Assembly (NCBI GenBank): GCA_963667315.1 | Contig: OY763325.1 | Span: 1,178,001 to 1,242,000, forward strand | Reading direction: 5' to 3' | Origin: DAINPP01 sp963667315 | Lineage (GTDB): Bacteria > Thermotogota > Thermotogae > MWEM01 | Length of the DNA stretch: 64,000 nucleotides | Shown: in pieces, positions 9,012 through 18,220 of the stretch | Layout: every line of letters starts with the position of its first letter | Position numbering within the stretch: position 1 is the stretch's first letter | Made by a program: the position numbers and the translations under genes | Notes under the pieces: generated by a model | Told to the model about the DNA's origin: nothing | The model's input: only the letters and a program-made list of their open reading frames with translations | Databases searched by the model: none

Positions 9012-10059
9012 GATCCCTCACCCCCCTGTATGCTAATCCAAATGCTGTTTTTATTTTTTCATAACCAAGCGGTAGATCTTTTTTAACCGGCATTCTGACA
9101 ACCTTAACACCTCGCATGATACTTTCCTGTTCGAGATGATAGGCGAGATCAACCGTCAATCTGCTGTTAATCGAACCAACAACGATTGATTCTATCCTTG
9201 TCAGGGCATTTTCAATTTCCAGTTTGTTGATGGTACTTCTGATTACCTTCTCGGCTTCAAAAACATAGCGCTCATAATAGCTGTCAAAAATCTCCTGAAG
9301 AGACTCAGTATATTCAAGTGAGCCGATTTCCGATCCCTCAACGACAGCATTTAAAACCTTAATCGGAGATATACCCGCTGATTCACAATCATCTATAACA
9401 TCACTTAATGAGATAGGTATTTCGGAAATATCGATAACTTTAGGCCCCAGAAATGTAAAGAGTGCAGAATATTCTATATCCTGACATATCATGAAAGAAA
9501 TTTGAGGTTCTCCGACAAATTCATGAGAAAAACAGCCTTCATCAAGAAGCTCAAGAAATTTCAACTGATCCGGCAGAACCACATCCGGTTCAGGGGATTT
9601 TGCAATACCGACCAGATGACTGATTTCACTGTCAAGAAACTCTTTTTTTGTTGCAAATACCGGAATTCTGTTGGAACCGCTCGCCGTTGCTATAAATCTA
9701 CGACTGTCTGTGATATCTATAATCAACTTCGACGGTGCGATATGAAAATCTTCTGAAATCTTGAATTTTACAGCGTTTCTAAGTTGTTCATCCTGCAACC
9801 GCGGCATCTCTACAGTCGAAAAAATCGTTTCCTGATAAGGATAGTTAAAAACAATATGATCCTCTATATCCGGCTTCAACGTTTCAATTGTCTGCCTGAC
9901 AGCTGCCATTTGTTTTTCACCAAAATAACGCTGATCCAGATACGTCTTAGAAAATGTTTTCAGCAAAGTTGCTTTCTTACCCCTTAAGCGGATAATCATT
10001 CCCCTGGTATAATATTTACTCGTCTCAAGTACAAAGACTCTTCTGTGCAATAGCTGCAT
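8968..10059 (-). CDS. PilM-like actin-fold pilus assembly protein
   Basis: About 363 residues, related to PilM/GspL of the actin/FtsA ATPase fold, a cytoplasmic ring component that holds PilN. The N-terminus (VFVLETSKYYTRGMIIRL) has the phosphate-1 strand but with ETS in place of the usual DIG, and later strands are weakly conserved, so ATP binding may be lost. A GTG at 10071 also opens the frame, but its purine stretch is only two bases away; the ATG at 10059 follows GGGGGA at better spacing. Context (between prepilin and pilN) is decisive. Confidence 0.78.
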   Translation of the reverse strand: MQLLHRRVFVLETSKYYTRGMIIRLRGKKATLLKTFSKTYLDQRYFGEKQMAAVRQTIETLKPDIEDHIVFNYPYQETIFSTVEMPRLQDEQLRNAVKFKISEDFHIAPSKLIIDITDSRRFIATASGSNRIPVFATKKEFLDSEISHLVGIAKSPEPDVVLPDQLKFLELLDEGCFSHEFVGEPQISFMICQDIEYSALFTFLGPKVIDISEIPISLSDVIDDCESAGISPIKVLNAVVEGSEIGSLEYTESLQEIFDSYYERYVFEAEKVIRSTINKLEIENALTRIESIVVGSINSRLTVDLAYHLEQESIMRGVKVVRMPVKKDLPLGYEKIKTAFGLAYRGVRDLGKYKFIPNEKSKA

Positions 10060-10081
10060 AAAATCCCCCACATTCCCTGAG

Positions 10082-10495
10082 TTATTTTTCGTTTTTCCCT
10101 TTAATCCGTTCTATGGTAACAGAACCGGAAACCGGTCTGACTTTAATCATAAACCGCTCGCCATTTCCTTCAAGTACGGCACTGTCTCCCATTTCAATCT
10201 GACCATAATGATTAATTCTCAAGAGCAGATTTTCTACAAATTCAAATCCGTATAAACTTTCATGTTTATTATAAACTATTTTCTGTTCCTTTAAACAAAT
10301 CAAAGCCTCAGAACAGGAAAAGGCTATATCCATTTCAATCTTTGTCACAAGAGAATCCAATCGTGTATCGATCTGACTGTTACTAAAATTGTCTACAAAT
10401 GAGTATACCGGTATTGACAAAAACACAACGACGAATATTCCCATTAAAATCTCAGGTAAAGAATGACCGGTTTTACTCCTAAAATCCTGCCACAC
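10082..10495 (-). CDS. Type IV prepilin / minor pseudopilin
   Basis: 137 residues. The N-terminus MWQDFRSKTG|HSLPEILMGIFVVVFL is a class III signal peptide: a short basic leader, a Gly before the cut, Leu and Pro, Glu at position +5 and a hydrophobic helix. His at +1 instead of Phe/Met is unusual. The rest is a small beta domain (residues ~50-135) ending IKVRPVSGSVTIERIKG. It would be processed by a prepilin peptidase, which is not in the window. Start is GTG, 17 bases inside the end of pilC. Being single and short it is more likely a minor or pseudopilin than the main pilin. Confidence 0.83.
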   Translation of the reverse strand: MWQDFRSKTGHSLPEILMGIFVVVFLSIPVYSFVDNFSNSQIDTRLDSLVTKIEMDIAFSCSEALICLKEQKIVYNKHESLYGFEFVENLLLRINHYGQIEMGDSAVLEGNGERFMIKVRPVSGSVTIERIKGKNEK

Positions 10496-11675
10496 CCTGT
10501 TGCCCCTGGAATATAGAGGTATACATGGCGTAAGCTATAAAAGCTATGAAAATTCCGACGATGACAATCATAGCCGGTTCAATGATCGAAGTAACCTGTT
10601 TCACAGTAGTCTTAACGGTATCTTCAAAGAAATCTGCAACCTGATCAAGGATTTCATCCAACTTTCCGGTTCTCTCTCCGGTTCCAACCATCGCAACGAT
10701 GATTCCCGGAAAGATTTCAGCTCTGGAGAAGGCATTTTCAAGACTCATCCCCTGTCGTATATTTTCAGACATCTCATCAACCTTTTTTTCAAATCGAGGA
10801 TCATTGGACGCCTTACTGGCCAGCTTCAATGCCTTTATGATATCAACACCGGAATTCAGCATAACGGCAAGTGTCCTGCAATATCTCTCCATGGCACTGT
10901 TTAGTCTTATCTTTTTAACCCCGGGTACCACACCCAGCGCATATGCCGTAAAGGTCTTTCCAACGTTGCTGAGAAAGAATATAACCAAAGCGACGATGAT
11001 GATGACGACTAAGGACAGAACCAGGGCCAGATTATCTACGACAAAATGATTCATATCGAGTAATGATTTCATGATACCTGTCAGCTCTCCCCCAAAACTC
11101 TCCGCAAGATTCGGCAGAATAAAGAACATAACAGCTATCACCATTACAACACCAAATCCGAGAATAAACATAGGATAAGCCGTCGCTGATTTTATTTCAT
11201 CCTGAAGTTTTTTCTGCGATTCGTAAAATTGGGCAATTTTCTCCAGTGTATGCTCAAGAGAACCACTTGTTTCTCCTGCATCTACAAGGTTGATGAAAAT
11301 TTCATCAAAACCTTTTTCAGTTCGCATGGCTTCCGCAAAACTCATTCCCGATTCTATATTGATGAGCAGACCACTGATAATCTTTCTGAATCGTGGTGTA
11401 AATACTTCCTGCTCAGAAAGAACTTCAAGTGCTGATGCAAGGTTGACCCCTGAGTTCAACATAATCGCAAGCTGTCTGGAAAACGTCATCAAATCCATCA
11501 ATTTTAACGGAAATAGAGAAAAAGAGCGTTTTTTACTCGAAACAGGTCTGATGGATAATACAACCAGTCCTTGTTTCCCAAGCGCATTTACAGCCTTTGA
11601 TTCATCCGGTGAATCAATCACACCATTTATTTTACCACCACTCATATCAGTTGCTTTATAACTGTAGGTTGCCAA
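10479..11675 (-). CDS. pilC: Type IV pilus/type II secretion platform protein PilC/GspF
   Basis: 398 residues with the classic GspF plan: an N-terminal YSYKATDMSGGKINGVIDSPDE beta segment, then two copies of the T2SSF domain (about 65-190 and 265-390), each beginning with FSRQLAIMLNSGVNLASALE / YCRTLAVMLNSGVDIIKALK, and three membrane helices (about 165-190, 215-237, 370-392). It is the polytopic inner-membrane platform that couples the assembly ATPase to pilus growth. No PilB or PilT ATPase is encoded in this window. The stop is TAG. Confidence 0.93.
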   Translation of the reverse strand: MATYSYKATDMSGGKINGVIDSPDESKAVNALGKQGLVVLSIRPVSSKKRSFSLFPLKLMDLMTFSRQLAIMLNSGVNLASALEVLSEQEVFTPRFRKIISGLLINIESGMSFAEAMRTEKGFDEIFINLVDAGETSGSLEHTLEKIAQFYESQKKLQDEIKSATAYPMFILGFGVVMVIAVMFFILPNLAESFGGELTGIMKSLLDMNHFVVDNLALVLSLVVIIIVALVIFFLSNVGKTFTAYALGVVPGVKKIRLNSAMERYCRTLAVMLNSGVDIIKALKLASKASNDPRFEKKVDEMSENIRQGMSLENAFSRAEIFPGIIVAMVGTGERTGKLDEILDQVADFFEDTVKTTVKQVTSIIEPAMIVIVGIFIAFIAYAMYTSIFQGQQGVAGF

Positions 11676-11710
11676 GACATATCACCAGCCTCTTTATCGT
11701 AATAGATAGA

Positions 11711-12817
11711 TCATTCCTGAAGAATTTTGATTCCGCGACTCTCAAGTTCCTGAATACCCCTTGGATCATTTATTCTGACAAGTGCCCTTGCTGCAAAATC
11801 AAGCACTTTTTGTTCCGTTGTTTTCCCGGTTTTCGGATCAACAGCTTTCATAGTCGTTGTATCGTCAAGCAAATTGATTAACGGGTAAACGGCTCTCACA
11901 TCTTGAATTCTTCCAAGTGCATAAGCTGCCATAGCCCGGATAAGAGGATTTTCATCCTTAAGACTCGAAAGAAGGTATACAACAGATTTTGAATCCTGCA
12001 ATTCGCCAAGTGAAACGATTGCCTGAGTTCTGACATTTTCATCCGTATCCCTTAACATCGCAATCAGAAAATCGGTATTTGAAGTTGATTTGATCTTACC
12101 AAGTGCATTTGCAACAATCGTTCGAATTGTTGGATCAGTATCTGAAACAAAGCTGTAGAAGGTATCGAGAGATTTCTCATTGCCGATGAGCACAAGTGTC
12201 TTCAGGATATCTATTTTCAGTTGTTTATTATAGGTTGTCTTGAGGGAAATCATAAGCGGATCAACCGCTTTGTCCCCTATCTGGGAAAGCATATTTTTTG
12301 CTTCATCTTTTCTTTCGGGGTCACTCAGTAATTTCGAAAGGAAAGCGGCAACTTCTGCCAAGCCCTCCGGTGACTGGATGTCGACCATAATCCTCGCAAT
12401 CCTTGTCCCCTCTTCATAATTCTCGAGTAATGCAGCCAATTTTAATTTTACAATAAGCCATTGAATAGCCGGTTCACCGATATTAACGAGCGCACCGTCT
12501 ATACGGGGGTCATTATCTGTTCCAAGCATCCAGCAGATTTCTTCCGCGGCTTTTGTGCTTCTGATCTGCCCCAGTGCCCAAACAGCGTTGAACTTCATCT
12601 GATAATCTTCACTCTGAAGATATGGGATAAGAAGATCTTCTGAATCAGGAGCGCCTACCGCTCCTATCGCTTCGATGGCAAGTGCCCGTTCCTCTCTGTT
12701 TCCTTTTTCAAGAATGTCTTTCCACTGTTCATAGCTTATCCCTTTATACTCAAGGGCAAAACCAGAGAAAACAAAACAAACAATCAAAATAATCATTGCA
12801 ATCGAATACTTTTTCAT
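11711..12817 (-). CDS. Exported HEAT-repeat protein
   Basis: 368 residues. Signal peptide MKKYSIAMIILIVCFVFSGFA, then about nine HEAT/PBS-lyase-type repeats of about 31 residues (for example IAMLRDTDENVRTQAIVSLGELQDSKSV, SSLKDENPLIRAMAAYALGRIQDVRAV). Such alpha-solenoids are protein-binding scaffolds. It sits 18 bases after the YchF-like gene and 35 bases before pilC in the same direction, so it may work with the pilus apparatus in the periplasm; this is inference from position. No enzymatic motif is seen. Confidence 0.85.
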   Translation of the reverse strand: MKKYSIAMIILIVCFVFSGFALEYKGISYEQWKDILEKGNREERALAIEAIGAVGAPDSEDLLIPYLQSEDYQMKFNAVWALGQIRSTKAAEEICWMLGTDNDPRIDGALVNIGEPAIQWLIVKLKLAALLENYEEGTRIARIMVDIQSPEGLAEVAAFLSKLLSDPERKDEAKNMLSQIGDKAVDPLMISLKTTYNKQLKIDILKTLVLIGNEKSLDTFYSFVSDTDPTIRTIVANALGKIKSTSNTDFLIAMLRDTDENVRTQAIVSLGELQDSKSVVYLLSSLKDENPLIRAMAAYALGRIQDVRAVYPLINLLDDTTTMKAVDPKTGKTTEQKVLDFAARALVRINDPRGIQELESRGIKILQE

Positions 12818-12835
12818 ATAATCCCCCCGAAATAT

Positions 12836-13879
12836 TTATACGTTAAATCTTATGTTCAGTATGTCACCGTCCAAAACGATGTGATCCTTTCCGACAACTT
12901 TAAACAACCCTTTGTCTTTCAATGCCTTTTCAGAACCATGTTCGATTAAATCATCATAACTCATGAGTTCTGCTCTTATAAAACCTCGCTCAAGATCTGA
13001 ATGAATCTTTCCGGCTGCTGATTTGGCATTGGTATTTTCTTTTATTGTCCATGCACGTACTTCGTCTGTTCCAACCGTAAAGAACGAGATCAAGCCTACA
13101 TATTCATAAACGATCCTTGTTAAGATATCCAGACCACTTTCAGAAATATTCATTTCTTCCATAAAGATGTCTTTTTCTTCTTCATCAAGCTCATTAAGCT
13201 CCATCTCAAATTTACCACAAATCTCTGTTAATGCAAAATTAAATTCTTTGCATATATTCTTTAAACTTTGGACATCATCGTTGTTTTTTTTATAACTTTC
13301 TTCGTCGCTATTTAATACAATAATCGATGGCTTGAGCGTGAACAATGCCATAGATGAAATGGCCTTCAACTCTTCTTCGCTATAATCCGTTGCCTGCGGC
13401 CAATTTTCTTCCTCAAGCGTTACGTGGAGCTTTCTGATCACTTCAAGTTCCTGAACTTCACTTTTTTCCAGTTTCTTTTTAGAATTTTCCAGGTTTGTCT
13501 TTCTGTTTTCGACCAGCTCCAGATCTCTGAGCATTATTTCCGTTTTTATTGATTCAAACTGATCCAGCGCAGAAGTTGCACATTGCGCAAAATTCCCAAG
13601 TGTCCAAAGGATGGCATCACATTTCAGAATAAGCCCGAATACTCTATTTCTTTCCTTAGCACCGGCCTCTGGATCTAAGCCGAATGTGTCGGTAAATTCA
13701 AGTGTTGCATAGATGGTCTTTTTCGGATGATACATCTCACTCAATGTTGTAATCCTCGGATCCTTCACATTTACTATTTTTGTCTCTCCCGGTTTGGATA
13801 TCGGGTCAGTACTGCCCGTCAGAAGATTAAAAATTGTCGTCTTTCCCACAAACGGATTTCCAATTATTCCAATTTTCAT
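12836..13879 (-). CDS. Divergent YchF/Obg-type GTPase/ATPase
   Basis: 347 residues, YchF/OLA1 branch of TRAFAC P-loop proteins. G1 is GNPFVGKTT (8-16). G3 reads DTFGL where YchF has DIAGL, and the FPFCTIEPN region of YchF is missing. G4 is NSDE, matching the NxDE of YchF/OLA1 that favours ATP over GTP. A coiled-coil insert (about 120-165) and the C-terminal TGS-like domain are present, with FTVGTDEVRAWTI and AAGKIHSDLERGFIRAE almost as in YchF. I read it as a specialised paralogue, not the housekeeping YchF. Its ATG follows the kamE stop with no base between, so it is translated with the aminomutase; a chaperone role for that B12 enzyme, as MeaB plays for methylmalonyl-CoA mutase, is a hypothesis. 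Confidence 0.82.
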   Translation of the reverse strand: MKIGIIGNPFVGKTTIFNLLTGSTDPISKPGETKIVNVKDPRITTLSEMYHPKKTIYATLEFTDTFGLDPEAGAKERNRVFGLILKCDAILWTLGNFAQCATSALDQFESIKTEIMLRDLELVENRKTNLENSKKKLEKSEVQELEVIRKLHVTLEEENWPQATDYSEEELKAISSMALFTLKPSIIVLNSDEESYKKNNDDVQSLKNICKEFNFALTEICGKFEMELNELDEEEKDIFMEEMNISESGLDILTRIVYEYVGLISFFTVGTDEVRAWTIKENTNAKSAAGKIHSDLERGFIRAELMSYDDLIEHGSEKALKDKGLFKVVGKDHIVLDGDILNIRFNV

Positions 13880-14647
13880 TTATTCATTCTCCATTCTTTC
13901 TTTAATTGTCGTTGCGATATAACTGGCAACCTGGCTCGGGATTGTGCCCGGACCAAAACCGATATCATACCCAAGCTCAAGGGCAAGTTCGTGTCCTATT
14001 CTGGGTCCCCCTACAGCTGCGATGATTTTATTCCTCAAACCTTCCGCTTCCATCATATCCATCAGCTTGGTCAGATTCTTGATATGAATATTCTTCTGTG
14101 TGACGATTTGAGAAACGAGTACCGTATCTGCCTTGACTTCTTTTGCTTTTTTAATGAGTTCTTCACAGGCAACCTGGCTTCCCATATTATAGACTTCAAA
14201 ATTTCTATAACGCTCAAGACCGTAATCCCCATGATACCCCTTCATGTTAAGAATCGCATCTAAACCAACGGTATGGGCATCACTTTCTATTGTAGCACCG
14301 ACGACTACCAACGGTCTGCCAATTTCCCGATCGATATACTCATCACATTCAACTCTGCTCATATGGTCAAATTTCGCTTCAACAACCTTAATATCTGTAA
14401 CATCAACGCTGATTGATGTAAAAGCATAAACAACAAAAAAGGTAAAATCTCCGCCAAGTTCCTGCATGGTAACGACTTCCCCTTTTTCAAATCCCATCTT
14501 CTTGATTAGTTTCTTGGCGGCCTCTTTTGCAAGAGCTCCGGCTTTTATGGGAAGGGTAAATGAAAGCTGCATCGCCCCATCGTTAGTTGTATCGCCATAA
14601 GGAAAAACTGCTTTTGGATTAACTATCTGAATCTCTCTCTTCTCCAT
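13880..14647 (-). CDS. kamE: Lysine 5,6-aminomutase beta subunit
   Basis: 255 residues, the adenosylcobalamin-binding small subunit. It carries the DxHxxG motif (DAHTVG, His125 as lower cobalt ligand) and Lys136 in ILNMKGYHG, eleven residues later. In the Clostridium sticklandii enzyme, as I recall, the cobalt ligand His133 and the PLP Schiff-base Lys144 are also eleven apart, so both cofactor contacts are kept. The Rossmann domain ends in VGGPRIGHELALELGYDIGFGPGTIPSQVASYI. Having this domain in a separate ~255-residue subunit separates it from ornithine 4,5-aminomutase, where it is part of OraE. The enzyme moves the terminal amino group of beta-lysine or D-lysine to the next carbon in lysine fermentation. 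Overlaps the kamD stop by one base. Confidence 0.95.
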   Translation of the reverse strand: MEKREIQIVNPKAVFPYGDTTNDGAMQLSFTLPIKAGALAKEAAKKLIKKMGFEKGEVVTMQELGGDFTFFVVYAFTSISVDVTDIKVVEAKFDHMSRVECDEYIDREIGRPLVVVGATIESDAHTVGLDAILNMKGYHGDYGLERYRNFEVYNMGSQVACEELIKKAKEVKADTVLVSQIVTQKNIHIKNLTKLMDMMEAEGLRNKIIAAVGGPRIGHELALELGYDIGFGPGTIPSQVASYIATTIKERMENE

Positions 14648-16236
14648 TATTTTTCCTCCTTCATCATGGCATCAAGTCCAAGAATCTTCTTGAATTCAGT
14701 TTCAAATGGGTTGAAGTACTTTTCTGATTTTCTGATAACACCTTTTAAACCCTTTCCGCCGGTTTCAGTTCTTTTGATATCTCCGAAATTAGCTTCTTTG
14801 ATGGATTCCATGAGTCCGACTTCCAATGTATGTTCAAGGAGTTCGATAGCTTCCGTTAAGACTTTTTCCGTCCTTTTTTCGATAAAACTGTCTTTCTTTA
14901 TCTCGAGTGATCCACCCAGCGTGAAGGCATTGTTGAAAATATAATCCGCATTTTTAACAGCAAGATATCTGTCCTGCATAAACGGTGTGTGAATCGCTTC
15001 AGTCAACATACCGAGAAGCTGTATATCCTGACCGGTCAAAACAGAAACAAAATTGAACATGGTATTCATGGCATATCCCTTGAACACATCTCCGGTCATA
15101 TGTTTTGTTGGCGGCATATATTTAAGGGGAGCATTCGGGAATAGCTCTCTTGCCAGTAAAGCATGTGATATTTCGTACAGCAAGCCATCCTCTACATCCG
15201 GATTGATTTCGAAGGCATGTCCAAGCCCCATATATTCTTCCTTCATACCGGCCTTCAACGCAAACGCTTCATTGATAAGCTGTGAAGCGGTTACCGCATA
15301 GGCTTTTTCGATGGCATCGGATGTTGTCAGATAATTATCTTCGCCGGTGTTAATCGTTATATTCCCCATAGCACAGATCAGTCTTGAAAAATACTGGTCA
15401 ATAAACGTTCTCTTCATGTTGATATCTCTGAAAAGTATTCCGTACATGGAGTCGTTCAAGAGGAAATCCAATCCTTCCCATGCCCCCATCATGGCAATTT
15501 CAGGCATACACAGACCTGAAGCGTAGTTTACGAGTCTGATGTATCGCTTCTGCTGTGCCCCAACCTCATCAAGCGCTGCTCTCATGATCCTGAAGTTTTC
15601 CTGCGTAGCATAGGTTCCACCGAACCCTTCTGTGGTTGCACCGTGCGGGACATAATCGAGCAGACTCTGGGCCGTTGAGCGAATAACTGCTATGATGTCA
15701 GCCCCCTGCATGGCAGCTGCTCTTGCCTGAATAACATCTTCATGAATATTCCCCGTTGCAACGATCACGTATTTATAAGGCCTTTTTGGATCGGACCATT
15801 CGTTATAAAGCAGATTATCTCTTTCATCTCTGAGCTGAACGATATGATCAACCGCTTTCCTGGTCAATTCTTCGGAAAGTGCATTGACCCTTCCGAAATC
15901 CTGAACAGGTATTTCCGTCAAATCAAGCCCATCGGAAGCGACCATTTTCGCAATTTCCTCAGGCTCCTTATCAAAATGAACACAGGCGTTCAATACATAA
16001 AACGCCGCACCTGTATCCAGTACGCCTTTTTCTTCAAGATCCTTCACAACGATATTTACGAGAGGTGTTAAATCATTATCTGCCCCTTCAATGCCAAACA
16101 TCCTCAGAACAGTTCTTTCAATACTCGTTGTGGTATTTTCGTTGATAAGATACATGATATCGTCAACGATCTGTTTTGAAATCACTTTCGCCTTTTCTAC
16201 AAGGTCTTGTTTTAATTTCAGTTCAAGTCTCTCCAC
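14647..16236 (-). CDS. kamD: Lysine 5,6-aminomutase alpha subunit
   Basis: 529 residues, near the usual size of KamD. TIM-barrel subunit that binds substrate, PLP phosphate and adenosylcobalamin together with KamE; typical stretches are IQARAAAMQGADIIAVIRSTAQSLLDYVPHGATTEGFGGTYATQENFRIMRAALDE and TGEDNYLTTSDAIEKAYAV. GTG start at 16236 after GGGGGA. The other lysine-fermentation genes (kamA, kdd, kce, kal, kat) are absent from this window, so the pathway is completed elsewhere, or the enzyme serves another purpose. It follows ruvB by 18 bases in the same direction. Confidence 0.95.
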   Translation of the reverse strand: MERLELKLKQDLVEKAKVISKQIVDDIMYLINENTTTSIERTVLRMFGIEGADNDLTPLVNIVVKDLEEKGVLDTGAAFYVLNACVHFDKEPEEIAKMVASDGLDLTEIPVQDFGRVNALSEELTRKAVDHIVQLRDERDNLLYNEWSDPKRPYKYVIVATGNIHEDVIQARAAAMQGADIIAVIRSTAQSLLDYVPHGATTEGFGGTYATQENFRIMRAALDEVGAQQKRYIRLVNYASGLCMPEIAMMGAWEGLDFLLNDSMYGILFRDINMKRTFIDQYFSRLICAMGNITINTGEDNYLTTSDAIEKAYAVTASQLINEAFALKAGMKEEYMGLGHAFEINPDVEDGLLYEISHALLARELFPNAPLKYMPPTKHMTGDVFKGYAMNTMFNFVSVLTGQDIQLLGMLTEAIHTPFMQDRYLAVKNADYIFNNAFTLGGSLEIKKDSFIEKRTEKVLTEAIELLEHTLEVGLMESIKEANFGDIKRTETGGKGLKGVIRKSEKYFNPFETEFKKILGLDAMMKEEK

Positions 16237-16254
16237 TTCAATTCCCCCGAATAA

Positions 16255-17310
16255 TTAAAATAATTTATTTTTTTCCTGCTGATCACTCTCATACCCCAGC
16301 AGTCTATAAGCTTTTTCTGTTACCTGCCTGCCTCTTGAACCCCTTATCAGGAATCCCTTTTGTATTAAAAACGGTTCATATACTTCACTGATGGTATCCG
16401 ATTCTACCCCAACAGCTGCTGCAATAGCCTTTACACCTGCAGGACCGCCTTTATAATGTTTAATGATCGTTTTTAAAATTCTTCTGTCCATGGCATCCAA
16501 CCCATGATCATCTATCTCAAGTGTCTTAAGTGCCTGAACAGCATCTGATACCTCAATCACATCGTGTCCGTTCACTGTTGCAAAATCCCTGATTCTTCTC
16601 AACAGTCTGTTAGCAAGTCGCGGTGTACCCCTTGAACGTAATGCCGCCATTTCAGTTGCCTCTTCGGTTATCCCGATATTCAGTATTCTGGCTGAACGTC
16701 TGATAATATTTTCCAGTTCATCCAATTCATAGAAATTCAAATCAAACTGTAACCCGAACCTGTTTCTGAGGGGAGAGGACAGCAATCCACTTCTCGTCGT
16801 TGCACCAATTAACGTAAAACGATTCAAATCTATCCTGATGGATCTCGCACTTGGACCCTTTCCGATCATTATATCCAGTGAAAAATCTTCCATCGCCGAA
16901 TAAAGAACTTCTTCAACAACTCGGCTCAACCTGTGTATCTCATCGATAAATAGAACATCTCCCTGTTCCAAATTGGTCAATATCGCCGCAAGATCCCCCT
17001 GCTTTTCAATAACAGGACCGCTGGTAATATGTATTTGATAGCCCATTTCATTGGCGATTACATTAGCAAGTGTCGTTTTTCCAAGTCCCGGTGGTCCCGC
17101 TAACAGAACATGATCAAGGGGTTCCTTTCTGATTTTTGCCGCTTCTATGGATATTGAGACCCTTTCCTTTATCTTGGATTGTCCGATGTATTCATCAAGC
17201 GATTTGGGGCGCAGGGCATAATACCCGGAATCCTCATCACGCTTTTCACTCGTTACAATCCTTTCTTCCTGCTGGTCTTCATCAAAATTATCGAATAAAT
17301 CTTTTTCCAT
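16255..17310 (-). CDS. ruvB: Holliday junction branch migration helicase RuvB
   Basis: 351 residues, normal length. AAA+ ATPase ring that drives branch migration with RuvA. Walker A GPPGLGKTTLA (about 71-81), Walker B VLFIDEIHRL, sensor 1 LIGATTRSGLLSSPLRNRFG with the arginine finger, the beta-hairpin region DFSLDIMIGKGPSARSIR that touches RuvA, and the winged-helix end GFLIRGSRGRQVTEKAYRLLGY. Lies ten bases after prmC; ruvA and ruvC are not here. Confidence 0.98.
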   Translation of the reverse strand: MEKDLFDNFDEDQQEERIVTSEKRDEDSGYYALRPKSLDEYIGQSKIKERVSISIEAAKIRKEPLDHVLLAGPPGLGKTTLANVIANEMGYQIHITSGPVIEKQGDLAAILTNLEQGDVLFIDEIHRLSRVVEEVLYSAMEDFSLDIMIGKGPSARSIRIDLNRFTLIGATTRSGLLSSPLRNRFGLQFDLNFYELDELENIIRRSARILNIGITEEATEMAALRSRGTPRLANRLLRRIRDFATVNGHDVIEVSDAVQALKTLEIDDHGLDAMDRRILKTIIKHYKGGPAGVKAIAAAVGVESDTISEVYEPFLIQKGFLIRGSRGRQVTEKAYRLLGYESDQQEKNKLF

Positions 17311-17320
17311 CTAATGCTCC

Positions 17321-18211
17321 TTAAAATTCAATTCTCAACATTCTCCAGTTCCCGCCAAGATCTCGTTTGAATGCCTTTCGCTGTTCTGAAAAGAGGTCTT
17401 CAAGTTTCTCTTTCTGTCTGAAACCAAATTCGAGGTATACCTTTTTACCTTTTAGCCCTTCTCTTTTCTCATAAATTTTTCTGTAGAATGCCATTCCATC
17501 CTCACCACCAAACAAGGCTTTGTGAGGTTCATAATCAACTACGCTTTTATCCATTAACATTTTTTCATCATGGGAAATATAAGGCGGATTCGAAACGATC
17601 AGATCAAAATCATTAAGCTGTTGCAGGACCGGTTCAAAAAGATCTCCACAAAGAAAGTCTATTCTGTCGTCAACCTGGTTCAATGCTGCATTTTCCATCG
17701 CCGTTTTTACGCAGACCTCATCAATATCCGTTGCAACTATCCGTGAATCCTTTAGTAATCTGGCCAGGGTAACGGCTATTACACCACTGCCCGTACAGAG
17801 ATCAAGAACCTTTAATCCTGATTTTTCTCTGTTTTCCTTCAAAACCCACTCGACAAGTTCTTCCGTTTCCGGACGCGGGATCAACACATGACTGTTAACA
17901 TTAAACTCGTAGGCATAAAAATGATGTTTCCCGATGATATAGGCGAGGGGTTCCCCATCAACAATTCTTTTCATCGCTTCTTTATAGCTCCCCAGATTTT
18001 CCTTATCCATTTCTGTTTTCCAATTAATGTATAAATGTGTTTTATCTACATTTAAAACCCATTCCATCAATTTTTCTGAGGTTTTCCGAGGACTTTCAAC
18101 GGATTTTTTCTCAAAATATCCCTGAGTCCAGTTTATTACCCCACCAACTGTCCAGACTTTCTCTATTTTAAAAACCTCCAGCATAAAATTACGTCTGAAA
18201 TAAATTCTCAT
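17321..18211 (-). CDS. prmC: Peptide chain release factor N5-glutamine methyltransferase
   Basis: 296 residues as drawn. SAM-dependent methyltransferase that methylates the GGQ glutamine of release factors RF1/RF2. Visible: substrate-binding helix domain with LAYIIGKHHFYAYEFNVNSHVLIPRPETEELVEW, SAM motif I VLDLCTGSGVIAV, and the catalytic NPPY in DLIVSNPPYISHDEKM. The start is uncertain: the ATG at 18211 lies only about three bases from the transcription start expected from the TGGTAAAAT box; the next ATG (18184) has no clear ribosome site. It is the first gene of the 15-kb minus-strand run. Confidence 0.93.
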   Translation of the reverse strand: MRIYFRRNFMLEVFKIEKVWTVGGVINWTQGYFEKKSVESPRKTSEKLMEWVLNVDKTHLYINWKTEMDKENLGSYKEAMKRIVDGEPLAYIIGKHHFYAYEFNVNSHVLIPRPETEELVEWVLKENREKSGLKVLDLCTGSGVIAVTLARLLKDSRIVATDIDEVCVKTAMENAALNQVDDRIDFLCGDLFEPVLQQLNDFDLIVSNPPYISHDEKMLMDKSVVDYEPHKALFGGEDGMAFYRKIYEKREGLKGKKVYLEFGFRQKEKLEDLFSEQRKAFKRDLGGNWRMLRIEF

Positions 18212-18220
18212 CCACTATTT

